Source of the DNA: Lentisphaeria bacterium UBA1724
Lineage (GTDB): Bacteria; Verrucomicrobiota; Lentisphaeria; Oligosphaerales; Oligosphaeraceae
Direction of reading: 5' to 3'
Assembly: GCA_002315885.1 (NCBI GenBank)
Contig: DCIO01000010.1
Location: 1 to 11,496 of the forward strand
Length of the DNA: 11,496 nt
This document shows, in pieces, positions 1 to 7,259 of this stretch. A program made the position numbers and the translations under genes. Positions within the stretch are counted from its first letter, which is position 1. Each line of letters begins with the position of its first letter. The notes beneath the pieces were generated by a model. That model did no database searches and had not been told where the DNA came from. It saw only the letters and a list, made by a program, of their open reading frames with translations.

Positions 1-1
1 C

Positions 2-59
2 TAGATCTAGATTTTCTAGCTAGCGTATCTAGCTAGAGTTTCTAGCTAGAGTTTCTAGA
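2..59. repeat. CTAG-rich tandem array of self-complementary units (period 13)
   Basis: CTAG occurs nine times in the first 58 bases (starting at 1, 7, 16, 20, 29, 33, 42, 46 and 55). From 15 onward the sequence has a 13-bp period: units at 15-27, 28-40 and 41-53, plus a partial unit at 54-59. The 28-40 and 41-53 units are identical (TCTAGCTAGAGTT). TCTAGCTAGA at 28-37 and 41-50, and CTAGATCTAG at 1-10, are perfect 10-bp palindromes. A short GC-rich stretch (60-71) follows. The array may extend upstream of the window. Its function is unknown; a protein-binding array, an intergenic repeat family or a decayed element are all possible. Confidence 0.85.
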
Positions 60-142
60 CGCGCGTGCGCGAGGTGGCGAATTTTCATTTTTGGCATAAA
101 TTGAGTCAAATTACGGAATCACTTTTTGAATAGGAGTAGAGG

Positions 143-1309
143 ATGTTAGAGTTATCGAAGCGCACCGCGACATTTACGGATTCGGTCATCCGTCGCATGA
201 CCCGCATTTGCAACCAATTTGGCTCTGTGAATCTCTCCCAGGGGTTTCCGGATTTTGCGCCGCCGTCGGAGTTGTTGGCGCGTCTGGCGGAGGTCAGTCA
301 TGAGGACTTCCACCAGTATTCCACCACCTGGGGTGCCCAGAATTTCCGTGAGGCGCTGGCGGCGAAGCAATCCCGCTTCATGGGTCATCCCGTGGATCCG
401 AACAGCGAGATCGTGGTCACCTGCGGCAGCACGGAGGCGATGATTGCGTCGATGCTTTCGGTCATCAATCCAGGTGACAAGGTGGCGGTCTTTTCTCCCT
501 TCTACGAGAATTATGGTGCGGATGCGATTCTGTCGGGTGCGGAGCCGATTTTCGTGCCTTTGCGTCCCCCGACCTACGATTTTGATCCGGCGGAGTTGGA
601 GTCGGCCTTCAAGCAAGGCGCCCGTGCGTTGATTTTGTGCAATCCCTCCAATCCCAGCGGGAAGGTCTTTACCCGTGAGGAGTTGGAGTGCATTGCGGCG
701 TTGGTGGAGAAATACGACGCCTTTGTCTTGACGGACGAGGTCTATGAGCACATCGTCTTTGCGCCCTGGAAGCACACCTACTTTGCGTCCTTGCCTGGGA
801 TGTGGGAGCGGACGCTTTCCTGCAGTTCACTATCCAAGACCTATTCCATCACGGGGTGGCGTCTGGGGTATGTGATTGCGTGTCCCCGTATCACGGAAGT
901 GGTGAAGAAGGTCCATGATTTCCTGAGCGTGGGTGCGCCTGCACCCTTGCAGGAGGCCGCGGTGGTGGGCTTGCGTTTCCCCCAGGAATACTACGATGGG
1001 CTGCTTGCGACCTACACCCATAAGCGTGAGTTGTTCCTGAATGGTCTGGATGCGGTGGGGCTGAAACACAACACTCCCCAGGGTGCGTATTACGTGATGG
1101 TGGATGTCTCTGAATTCGGCTACGCCAGCGATCTGGATTTCTGCGAAGCTCTGGCGCAATACGTGGGCGTGGGGGCGGTGCCTGGTTCCAGTTTCATCGG
1201 CGCCAACGAAAACCGCTACGCGCGCTTCCATTTTGCCAAGAAGGACGAGACTCTGAATGCCGCGCTGGAACGGCTGTCGGAGATTCGCCAGAAATTGCCC
1301 AAGGCATAG
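143..1309 (+). CDS. PLP-dependent aminotransferase, class I/II fold
   Basis: This is a cytosolic fold-type I aminotransferase that moves an amino group from an amino acid to a 2-oxo acid. All family landmarks are present: an N-terminal SQGFPDF substrate segment, NPSNPSG at residues 167-173, Asp198 and Tyr201 in TDEVY for the PLP ring, the Schiff-base lysine Lys232 in SLSKTYSITGWRLGY, and Arg361 in YARFHF, which should bind the substrate carboxylate. At 388 aa it is full length for the family. The start is supported by TAGGAG at 131-136, six bases before the ATG. The sequence resembles the aspartate/methionine/kynurenine-type group (YbdL-like), but substrate cannot be read from these motifs. 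The oxidoreductase gene follows after 47 bp with no terminator, so co-transcription is likely. The family call is secure; the substrate is open. Confidence 0.95.
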   Translation: MLELSKRTATFTDSVIRRMTRICNQFGSVNLSQGFPDFAPPSELLARLAEVSHEDFHQYSTTWGAQNFREALAAKQSRFMGHPVDPNSEIVVTCGSTEAMIASMLSVINPGDKVAVFSPFYENYGADAILSGAEPIFVPLRPPTYDFDPAELESAFKQGARALILCNPSNPSGKVFTREELECIAALVEKYDAFVLTDEVYEHIVFAPWKHTYFASLPGMWERTLSCSSLSKTYSITGWRLGYVIACPRITEVVKKVHDFLSVGAPAPLQEAAVVGLRFPQEYYDGLLATYTHKRELFLNGLDAVGLKHNTPQGAYYVMVDVSEFGYASDLDFCEALAQYVGVGAVPGSSFIGANENRYARFHFAKKDETLNAALERLSEIRQKLPKA

Positions 1310-1356
1310 CAGACGTTTTATTTCATTTCCCAAGCACCAATTAGGAGATAATCACC

Positions 1357-2823
1357 ATGACCTGCAAGAAGTCAGCCGTTAGCGCGTACGCCCCCCATCG
1401 TGAATTGAAGAAGGGCGAGAAATTGAATTTCGCCATGATTGGCAATGGCATTCAGGGACGCGATGTCCTGAAGGACTTCATCGCCAATGGCAAATTCAAC
1501 ATCGTTGCTGTCTGCGATGTGGACAAGGAGCGGGTTGCGTATGCCAAATCCCTGGTGGATGACGCCTACGGCAACAAGAAATGCAAGGCCGTTGGGGATT
1601 TTCGTCTGATTCTCAAGAATCCGAAGATTGACGTGGTTGGCATCGCCACTCCGGACCACTGGCACGCATACATCGCCGTCGAGGCCATGAAGCATGGCAA
1701 GGATGTCTTCTGCGAAAAGCCCCTGACTTTCACGGTGGACGAAGCGCGGAAGGTCATGGAAGCCGAGAAGAAATACGGCCGTGTTTTCCAGGTCAATTCC
1801 TGGCAACGCAGCTGGAACATCTTCCGGACCGCGGCGATGATTGTCCGCAATGGCTTCCTGGGGAATGTTCGTTACGTGGATGCCAACTACGGCATTGGCG
1901 GTGAGAAGCTGGGCGGGCCATCCCATCCCATCCGCTTCTTTGACGTGGCGGAGAATGCGGCCACCGAGGGCGCTCCAAATCCCAGCGTGGATTGGGACAT
2001 GTGGCTTGGTCCCGCGAAGGTCCGTCCCTATTCCGACCAGCTGGCTCCTCGTGGCGTCAATACCTTCTATCCCATGTTCTGGCGCTTTGACGACGATTTC
2101 GGCACGGGCTACAATGGCGACTGGGGTGCGCATCACCTGGACATCGCCCAGTGGGGCATGAACATGGATGCTTCTGGCCCCTACAAGATTATCCGTTCCG
2201 AGGAACCCTATTCCACCAATCCCCTCCATGGGGGACGGCGGCAGTTCGGCATGCGGATGCTCTTCAAGGCCGAATACGGCGACATCGAGCTCTTCCATCG
2301 GCCCTTCGGCGTCTGGGGGACGGTCTTCTACTGCGACAACGGCATCGTGGCCGTCAACCGGGGAAAACTGGCGGTTTGGGAAGGCACTGGGTTGGTGAAG
2401 CCCGACGAGAAGGTCCGCAAGGCGGTGGCGGAGGGCACTTTCAAAAAGAGCAAGATTGTGGTCAAGGCAATTGGCGAGGACTACGGCACGGACATCAACA
2501 TCAAGAAGGACGATGTGCTGTCCAAGGCAGTTTCTCTCCTGGAGAAGAAATACAAGCTTGCGAAGGCGAAGGTGCAGCTCTTCCAGCCGCTGGATGGCCA
2601 TGTGGGTGATTTCATCAACAGCTGCTATGACCGGACGCCGACCATTTGCCCCGCCAAGGTGAGTGGTCGTTCCGCGATTCTGTGCGGTCTCTGCAACCTG
2701 AGCTACGTCTATGACACCGGCTTTGACTGGAATCCCAAGACCAACGACTTCGCCAACGGCACAGGCAAGGGTATTTCGCTGAAGCGGGAATACTACCGAA
2801 ACGGGTGGAACGTGGAAGTCTAA
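1357..2823 (+). CDS. Gfo/Idh/MocA family NAD(P)-dependent oxidoreductase
   Basis: This is a sugar or polyol dehydrogenase-like protein with an N-terminal Rossmann domain and a C-terminal alpha/beta substrate domain. Visible landmarks are the dinucleotide-binding GNGIQG at residues 29-34, the acidic residue ending the second strand in AVCDVD, the family signature EKP at 120-122 (Lys121 is the usual catalytic or cofactor-positioning lysine), and GDWGAHHLD at 254-262, which supplies the substrate-site Asp and His. At 488 aa it is longer than the common 330-390 aa members and matches the large form frequent in Planctomycetes and Lentisphaerota. Many of those carry a Tat signal; here residues 1-24 are polar with no hydrophobic stretch, so a cytoplasmic location is inferred. 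TAGGAG at 1342-1347, nine bases before the ATG, supports the start. The stop overlaps the first unit of a heptamer repeat array. The substrate is unknown. Confidence 0.93.
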   Translation: MTCKKSAVSAYAPHRELKKGEKLNFAMIGNGIQGRDVLKDFIANGKFNIVAVCDVDKERVAYAKSLVDDAYGNKKCKAVGDFRLILKNPKIDVVGIATPDHWHAYIAVEAMKHGKDVFCEKPLTFTVDEARKVMEAEKKYGRVFQVNSWQRSWNIFRTAAMIVRNGFLGNVRYVDANYGIGGEKLGGPSHPIRFFDVAENAATEGAPNPSVDWDMWLGPAKVRPYSDQLAPRGVNTFYPMFWRFDDDFGTGYNGDWGAHHLDIAQWGMNMDASGPYKIIRSEEPYSTNPLHGGRRQFGMRMLFKAEYGDIELFHRPFGVWGTVFYCDNGIVAVNRGKLAVWEGTGLVKPDEKVRKAVAEGTFKKSKIVVKAIGEDYGTDINIKKDDVLSKAVSLLEKKYKLAKAKVQLFQPLDGHVGDFINSCYDRTPTICPAKVSGRSAILCGLCNLSYVYDTGFDWNPKTNDFANGTGKGISLKREYYRNGWNVEV

Positions 2824-2856
2824 TTCGGAATTGGGAATTAGGAATTCGGAATTGTT
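2822..2856. repeat. Heptamer tandem array AATTNGG
   Basis: Five 7-bp units lie directly on the stop codon of the oxidoreductase gene: AATTCGG, AATTGGG, AATTAGG, AATTCGG and a diverged AATTGTT. The array stops just before the G-rich hairpin repeat at 2861. Its AATT cores could pair with the complementary-style heptamers at 2895-2929, placing the hairpin at the tip of a larger stem. This is a non-coding intergenic element of unknown role. Confidence 0.85.
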
Positions 2857-2860
2857 ATAA

Positions 2861-2895
2861 GGAGGGGGAGGTATCCCCCTTGCCCCCTCTTCTTT
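2861..2895 (+). repeat. 34-bp dispersed hairpin repeat, copy A (possible terminator)
   Basis: Positions 2861-2894 are identical base for base to 6251-6284. The G-run can pair in two exclusive ways: GGGGGA (2864-2869) with TCCCCC (2874-2879) around loop GGTA, or GAGGGGG (2862-2868) with CCCCCTC (2883-2889). The second pairing is followed by TTCTTT, so it could act as a weak intrinsic terminator for the aminotransferase-oxidoreductase transcript. The identity and position are seen directly; the termination role is inferred. Confidence 0.8.
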
Positions 2896-2929
2896 AATTC
2901 TCAATTTTCAATGCTCAATGCTCAATTTT
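2895..2929. repeat. Heptamer tandem array CAATNNT
   Basis: Five 7-bp units follow the hairpin repeat without a break: TAATTCT, CAATTTT, CAATGCT, CAATGCT and CAATTTT. The same CAATGCT/TAATGCT unit type recurs at 6216-6250 next to the other exact hairpin copy, so heptamers and hairpin appear to be one composite element. No start codon with a ribosome-binding site and no open frame of useful length is associated with it. Confidence 0.85.
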
Positions 2930-2935
2930 TTATAA

Positions 2936-2960
2936 GGAGGGGGCGTTCTTGCCCCTTTTT
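2936..2960 (+). terminator. Rho-independent terminator (diverged hairpin-repeat copy B)
   Basis: The stem GGGGC (2940-2944) pairs with GCCCC (2951-2955) around the loop GTTCTT, directly followed by TTTTT at 2956-2960. Wobble and A-T pairs from the preceding AAGGAG can extend it. This is the best intrinsic terminator in the window and should end transcription arriving from the oxidoreductase gene. Its flanks (AAGGAGGGGG before, CTTCAATTCGGAAGAGTAGG after) align with copy C near 6251-6300, so it is probably a diverged member of the same repeat family. Confidence 0.7.
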
Positions 2961-3024
2961 CTTCAATTCGGAAGAGTAGGGGGACGTAAGAGGAAGGAGG
3001 GGGTAAAATCGCTGTTATTTTGGG

Positions 3025-3033
3025 TGGTATATT
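3025..3033 (+). promoter_or_regulatory. Candidate extended -10 promoter for the glycosidase gene
   Basis: TGG directly followed by TATATT (3028-3033) matches the extended -10 form TGnTATAAT. No convincing -35 hexamer lies 16-18 bases upstream, which is tolerated at extended -10 promoters. Transcription would begin near 3040, leaving a leader of about 39 bases before the ATG at 3079. It lies downstream of the terminator at 2936-2960, as expected for an independent unit. The rest of 2961-3078 holds a purine-rich stretch with two G5 runs (2979-2983 and 2999-3003) and no gene. Confidence 0.35.
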
Positions 3034-3078
3034 ATTTCAGTTTCTATCTCGTCATTCACCTCTGGATTTTATCTTAGC

Positions 3079-6000
3079 ATGAGTCGCCTATTCCTAGCAT
3101 TTTTCTGCCTTTGCGCGTTTGTGGTCGTTGCGTCGCCTGCCCGTGTCATCACCTACTACGACGGTTCCAACGCCAGTTATTTTGAGACCGAGGGGCATTG
3201 GGATCCCCTCAATGCCGAGGAACATTTCTCCTATCGTGCCTTGACCTACGACAAAGACGCCCACGCCATTGACTACAAGTTCATTCCCAAGAAGGACAAT
3301 GTGGAGTATACGTTGCTCTATTGGCGTCCCAACGGCGTCACAGCGGCCCAGAAATTCGTGGTTCGGATGCGGAACCTGGGTGATTCTGCCTTGAAAATTG
3401 AGGGTAGTTGGGTGACCAGCCGCGAGGGGGTGCCTGGCACTAGCAGCTGGTATGAGTGGCGTTATCCTGGGCTTCAGGAAATTCCCGCGGATGGCCAGTG
3501 GCATGATTTGGTCTTCGACATGAATCCCGCGACCGTAGTGAGCGACGGTCGCGATTTGTCTCCCGTGCCACTCTACAAGCCCCAGGGACGTTTTGACATC
3601 GTGGCCAAGGCCATTCCTGCGGGCGTGGAGATGCACTACCAGATTGCGGAATTGCGTGGCGAGGATGACATTTCCGCAAAGGCGTCCGTCCAGTGGGATT
3701 TTGATTTTCCCGCGAAGATGACTGCGGGGGCGGAGGTCCATCTGCCTGGTTTCACGGCGGATTTCCAGGGTCGTGTTCCATACGATCCCGAGGCGCGGTT
3801 GGTGTTTCGTCCGACCTTCAAGGATGCGTCCTGGCCTGAACTGCCGATAGCTTTGGAGGGTGTGGAGAAGGTCGGCAGTACTTGGCGCCTGGCACCACAG
3901 ACTTTTGTCTTGACGCCTTTCCTGTTGGATGGCGAGTATGAGGTGACGCTGGAATGCGGCGAGGCGATTTTGGAGAATGCGGTATTCAAGGTCCAGGTCC
4001 ATGGCCGCAAGGATGTCGCCTTCCGGAATATGTCCGTGAAGCCTTTTGGTGGTCGTCCCACCATGTTTCGTGATGATGAGCCCTTGCCTGGTGTGATGCG
4101 TGCCACCTACACTACGGAAGGTCCCAAGGGGATCAAGGCCTTCACGGACTGCGGTGTGAACATCTTTGGTTTCTGCAGCACCCCCACCGAGGGTGGCTAC
4201 AACCTGGAGATGCTGACCCAGTATGGTCCCGACCAATACTGCTACCAGCAGTTCGATCGCCGTATGCGGAATACGCTGGCGGTGAATCCCGAGGCGATGT
4301 TGATTGTGCGCCTGTATCTGCATGCGCCCCGCTGGTGGAGCCAGGATCATCCCGACGACATGTGCTGGGTGGTGAAGGAGAATGACCCAACCGCGGAAAA
4401 GAAGATTTTCGTGTGGAACCAGGGCAGGGCAGTGCCCTCCTGGGCTAGCCGTGCCTGGCGCGATTTCACCAAGGAGGGTCTGCGGAAGATGATGGATTTC
4501 CTGGCGCAGACTCCCTACGCCGATCACATCGCGGGATTCGTCCTGGCCAGCGGTACTACCGAAGAGTGGATGGAGTGGGGTTTTACCTCGGGCGTAGTGG
4601 CGGATTACTCCCCTGCCTCTGAAATCGCATTCAAGGCATTCCTGAAGGAAAAATATTCCACGGATGCCGCATTGCAGAAGGCCTGGCATGACGACAAAGT
4701 AACTCTTGCGACAGCGACGCAGCCCTCTGCACCCGAGCGCCACGCAGCGGATTTCCCGGGCTTCCTGACTCCCGAGGCCCCCAACGGCCAGCGCATCGCC
4801 GACTACAACCGCTATCATGCGGAAAATGTCTCTGGGTGCATTGACGAATTCTGCAAGACCATCAAGGACGCCACCCAGAACAGGCTTCTGGCGGGGGCAT
4901 TCTACGGGTATTTCGTGGAGTTGTCTGGTGACAAGCGTGTGCTTTGTTCCGGTCATTTGGGCGTGGGGAAATTGCTTGAATCCACCTATCTGGATTACCT
5001 GTGCAGTCCCACGGGTTATGCCTATCGTCAAACGGGTGGCGACGGTATGTCCTACTGCATGGGTGCGGGGGATTCTCTGCAAATCCACAACAAATTCTGG
5101 TTTGTTGAGAACGACATCCGTACCAGCGCCACGGCAGATCCGCATCATGGTCGTCCGGATGACACCTGGGGCGACTATCTCCAGCAGACCAAGGAGTCCA
5201 TTCATAACCTGCTGACGGGCATGGCTCAGTGGTGGTTCGATGTGGGGTATGTGCGTCAGGTGGACAAGTTGTTCTACGATGGCGTTAGGGATTGTGTGCG
5301 TGTGATGAATGACACCACTTTGAAATATACCCGTGAGCCCGTGGCGCAGGTGGCGTTGATTATCGATGAGGAATCCATTGACTGGACCACGCTCTCTTCC
5401 ACGCAGGTGGGTTCCGCCGTGCGAGGCCTTCAGAGGACGATTGCCCAGCTGGGCGCGCCCTACGAAGTCTATCTTCAGCAGGATTTGGCGAATCTCCCCG
5501 AACGCATCCGTTTGATATTCATGCCCATGAGTCTGTGCTGGAAACCCGAGCACAAGGCATTCCTGGACAAATTCAAATCCGAGGGCCGTGTGGTCTTCTT
5601 TGTGGGGACTCCTGGCGTCATTCCTCCTGCAGGCATGACACGGGAAGAGAGTGCCCAGGCATTGACGGGGCTGCCCTTGCGGTTTGTATCGGCGAGCGGC
5701 ACTTCCCTGTGCGTGTTGGATAACCCGGATGGCGAGTGGCTGAGCATGGATTTGCTGGGGCAGTCGCTGCCTGGCGTAGCCTGGAAGGAATCCAAGGACA
5801 GCACTATCCAGGCGGTGCTGGAGCAGGGGGACGGTGTTCGCGTTTTCGGGCATTATTCCGACCGTTCCACCGGCAAATTGACCGACTTGGGCGCCATGGG
5901 CGTGAGGGAGCTGGGGGACGCGTGTGTTGTCTTCTCTGGCATCATGAACATCCCCCGTGAGTTGCTGGAGAATGCATACGCACGGGCAGGTGTGCATCGG

Positions 6001-6207
6001 TATGTGGATGCGGCGGACCAGGTCTGGGCCACGAAGAATGTCTTTGCGGTTTGCGTGAAGGAAGGCGGGGTGAAGATGCTCCGTACCCCGCGGGCATGCA
6101 AGTCACTCACCGATTTGATTTCTGGAGAGAGCTTCTCGGTGGACGCCGAGGGCATCTGCTGCGTGGAGTTCCTGCCACGTCAGACGAAGGTCTTCTTGAT
6201 GGAATAA
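3079..6207 (+). CDS. Exported GH42-like glycoside hydrolase (clan GH-A), large multidomain
   Basis: This is a predicted exported glycosidase of 1042 aa. Residues 1-22 form a Sec signal peptide: MSR, a hydrophobic core LFLAFFCLCAFVVVA, then a SPA cleavage site. This supports the ATG at 3079 although no Shine-Dalgarno is seen. Residues of about 25-310 look like beta-sandwich modules of a carbohydrate-binding kind. A GH-A-type barrel spans about 330-745, with the candidate acid/base in GTTEEW (Glu495/Glu496), the GH42-style stretch DYSPASEIAFKAFLKEKYS, and a candidate nucleophile Glu677 in WFVENDIRTS. Residues of about 755-930 resemble the Rossmann-like trimerisation domain of GH42 beta-galactosidases, and the rest is a beta-rich tail. 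Classical GH42 has an Asn-Glu pair at the acid/base; here the residue before the Glu is Thr or Glu. Beta-galactosidase activity is therefore not assured. The gene is flanked on both sides by the same hairpin and heptamer repeats. Confidence 0.75.
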   Translation: MSRLFLAFFCLCAFVVVASPARVITYYDGSNASYFETEGHWDPLNAEEHFSYRALTYDKDAHAIDYKFIPKKDNVEYTLLYWRPNGVTAAQKFVVRMRNLGDSALKIEGSWVTSREGVPGTSSWYEWRYPGLQEIPADGQWHDLVFDMNPATVVSDGRDLSPVPLYKPQGRFDIVAKAIPAGVEMHYQIAELRGEDDISAKASVQWDFDFPAKMTAGAEVHLPGFTADFQGRVPYDPEARLVFRPTFKDASWPELPIALEGVEKVGSTWRLAPQTFVLTPFLLDGEYEVTLECGEAILENAVFKVQVHGRKDVAFRNMSVKPFGGRPTMFRDDEPLPGVMRATYTTEGPKGIKAFTDCGVNIFGFCSTPTEGGYNLEMLTQYGPDQYCYQQFDRRMRNTLAVNPEAMLIVRLYLHAPRWWSQDHPDDMCWVVKENDPTAEKKIFVWNQGRAVPSWASRAWRDFTKEGLRKMMDFLAQTPYADHIAGFVLASGTTEEWMEWGFTSGVVADYSPASEIAFKAFLKEKYSTDAALQKAWHDDKVTLATATQPSAPERHAADFPGFLTPEAPNGQRIADYNRYHAENVSGCIDEFCKTIKDATQNRLLAGAFYGYFVELSGDKRVLCSGHLGVGKLLESTYLDYLCSPTGYAYRQTGGDGMSYCMGAGDSLQIHNKFWFVENDIRTSATADPHHGRPDDTWGDYLQQTKESIHNLLTGMAQWWFDVGYVRQVDKLFYDGVRDCVRVMNDTTLKYTREPVAQVALIIDEESIDWTTLSSTQVGSAVRGLQRTIAQLGAPYEVYLQQDLANLPERIRLIFMPMSLCWKPEHKAFLDKFKSEGRVVFFVGTPGVIPPAGMTREESAQALTGLPLRFVSASGTSLCVLDNPDGEWLSMDLLGQSLPGVAWKESKDSTIQAVLEQGDGVRVFGHYSDRSTGKLTDLGAMGVRELGDACVVFSGIMNIPRELLENAYARAGVHRYVDAADQVWATKNVFAVCVKEGGVKMLRTPRACKSLTDLISGESFSVDAEGICCVEFLPRQTKVFLME

Positions 6208-6215
6208 TGCTTTTT

Positions 6216-6250
6216 CAATGCTTAATGCTTGATGCTTAATGCTTAATGGA
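6216..6250. repeat. Heptamer tandem array TAATGCT
   Basis: Five 7-bp units start nine bases after the glycosidase stop: CAATGCT, TAATGCT, TGATGCT, TAATGCT and TAATGGA. They share the unit of the array at 2895-2929 and end exactly where the second 34-bp hairpin repeat begins, repeating the composite arrangement seen after the oxidoreductase gene. Confidence 0.85.
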
Positions 6251-6300
6251 GGAGGGGGAGGTATCCCCCTTGCCCCCTCTTCTTCATTTCGGAATTGTAG
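6251..6300 (+). repeat. Dispersed hairpin repeat, copy C (possible terminator)
   Basis: Positions 6251-6284 are identical to 2861-2894, and 6281-6300 (CTTCATTTCGGAATTGTAGG inclusive) resemble the tail of copy B at 2961-2980. The same two exclusive stems can form: GGGGGA with TCCCCC, or GAGGGGG (6252-6258) with CCCCCTC (6273-6279) followed by TTCTTC. It may terminate or attenuate transcription between the glycosidase and cysteine synthase. The T-run is interrupted, so termination is uncertain. Confidence 0.8.
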
Positions 6301-6332
6301 GATGTTAGCGAATGTGTTTTAGGAGATAGAAG

Positions 6333-7253
6333 ATGAGCAAGATTTTTGGGAGTATTCTTGAGACGATTGGTCATACGCCGTTGGTTGAGATCAAGAAATT
6401 GAATCACGGTGGTGCGCGTGTGCTGGCGAAGGTGGAGTTTTTCAATCCAGGTGGTTCTGCCAAGGACCGCATTGGCATTGCCATGATTCGGGCGGCGGAG
6501 AGATCTGGTGCGTTGAAGTCTGGCGGGACCATCATTGAGCCCACTAGCGGCAATACGGGCGTGGGGTTGGCGCTGGCCTCTGCGGTTCTGGGCTACAAGA
6601 TGATTCTGGTGATGCCGGATACCATGAGTGTGGAGCGTCGCAAATTGGCGGCGGCATACGGTGCGGAGGTGGTTCTGACGCCTGGTGCACAGGGTATGAG
6701 CGGTGCCATCGCCAAGGCCGAAGAGCTCCACGCGTCCATTCCGAATTCCATCATCCCCCAGCAATTTGAGAATCAGGCCAATCCCCAGCGTCACTACGAG
6801 ACCACGGGACCCGAAATCTGGGAGGACACCGACGGGAAGGTGGATGCCTTTGTGGCAGGAGTTGGCACGGGTGGCACCATCACGGGTGTGGCGCGCTTCT
6901 TGAAGGAGAAGAATCCCGCGGTGGAGATTGTGGCGGTGGAGCCCGATACCAGCGCGGTGCTCTCTGGCGGGAAGCCGGGGTTGCACAAGCTCCAGGGCAT
7001 TGGCGCGGGCTTCATTCCCAAGGCGCTGGATACTACAGTGCTTTCGCGGGTGGTGACGGTTGAGGCGGAGAATGCGGGCGTAACTGCTCGCGCCACCGCA
7101 TCCCAGGAAGGCATGCTGGTGGGAATCTCCTCTGGTGCGGCGTTGTATGCCGCCTTGGAGATGTCCAAGGATCCCGCGTATTCAGGGAAGACGATTGTGG
7201 TGTTGTTGCCCGATACTGGCGAGCGCTATCTTTCCACCTGGTTGTTTGAATAA
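6333..7253 (+). CDS. cysK: Cysteine synthase (O-acetylserine sulfhydrylase), CysK type
   Basis: This is a cytosolic PLP enzyme that joins O-acetyl-L-serine and sulfide to give L-cysteine and acetate. Fold-type II landmarks are all present: Lys44 in NPGGSAKDR forms the Schiff base, PTSGNTG at 70-76 is the substrate loop, GTGGT at 178-182 binds the cofactor phosphate, GIGAGFIP follows, and ISSGAA (Ser266/Ser267) contacts the pyridine nitrogen. At 306 aa it is the short, ordinary cysteine synthase length, with no CBS regulatory domain. TAGGAG at 6320-6325, seven bases before the ATG, supports the start. The next gene begins 6 bp after the stop, so the two are probably co-transcribed although functionally unrelated. 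A cystathionine beta-synthase-like activity cannot be excluded by sequence alone, but the length and loops favour CysK. No SAM or T-box riboswitch is seen upstream. Confidence 0.95.
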   Translation: MSKIFGSILETIGHTPLVEIKKLNHGGARVLAKVEFFNPGGSAKDRIGIAMIRAAERSGALKSGGTIIEPTSGNTGVGLALASAVLGYKMILVMPDTMSVERRKLAAAYGAEVVLTPGAQGMSGAIAKAEELHASIPNSIIPQQFENQANPQRHYETTGPEIWEDTDGKVDAFVAGVGTGGTITGVARFLKEKNPAVEIVAVEPDTSAVLSGGKPGLHKLQGIGAGFIPKALDTTVLSRVVTVEAENAGVTARATASQEGMLVGISSGAALYAALEMSKDPAYSGKTIVVLLPDTGERYLSTWLFE

Positions 7254-7259
7254 ACTTCT

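Noticed and set aside
60..95. GC-rich CGCGCGTGCGCG followed by T-rich DNA as a terminator of an upstream gene
   Set aside because: The possible stem is only four pairs and the T-run begins ten or more bases later, so it cannot be supported.
1372..2904. A 510-codon open frame on the minus strand opposite the oxidoreductase gene
   Set aside because: The sense strand carries all Gfo/Idh/MocA motifs. The antisense frame lacks motifs and starts inside the repeat region.
2931..2943. TATAAGGAGG as a strong Shine-Dalgarno site for a small gene
   Set aside because: No start codon at proper distance opens a frame of meaningful length; the motif is the 5' arm of the hairpin repeat family.
2979..3003. 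G-quadruplex formed by the G5 runs before the glycosidase gene
   Set aside because: Only two long G-runs occur, with short GG pairs between them; a stable four-tract quadruplex is not evident.
3094..5997. A 967-codon open frame on the minus strand opposite the glycosidase gene
   Set aside because: The plus-strand protein has a signal peptide and a recognisable glycosidase architecture. The antisense translation has no family motif and is His/Arg/Gly-rich, as expected from the codon bias of the real gene.
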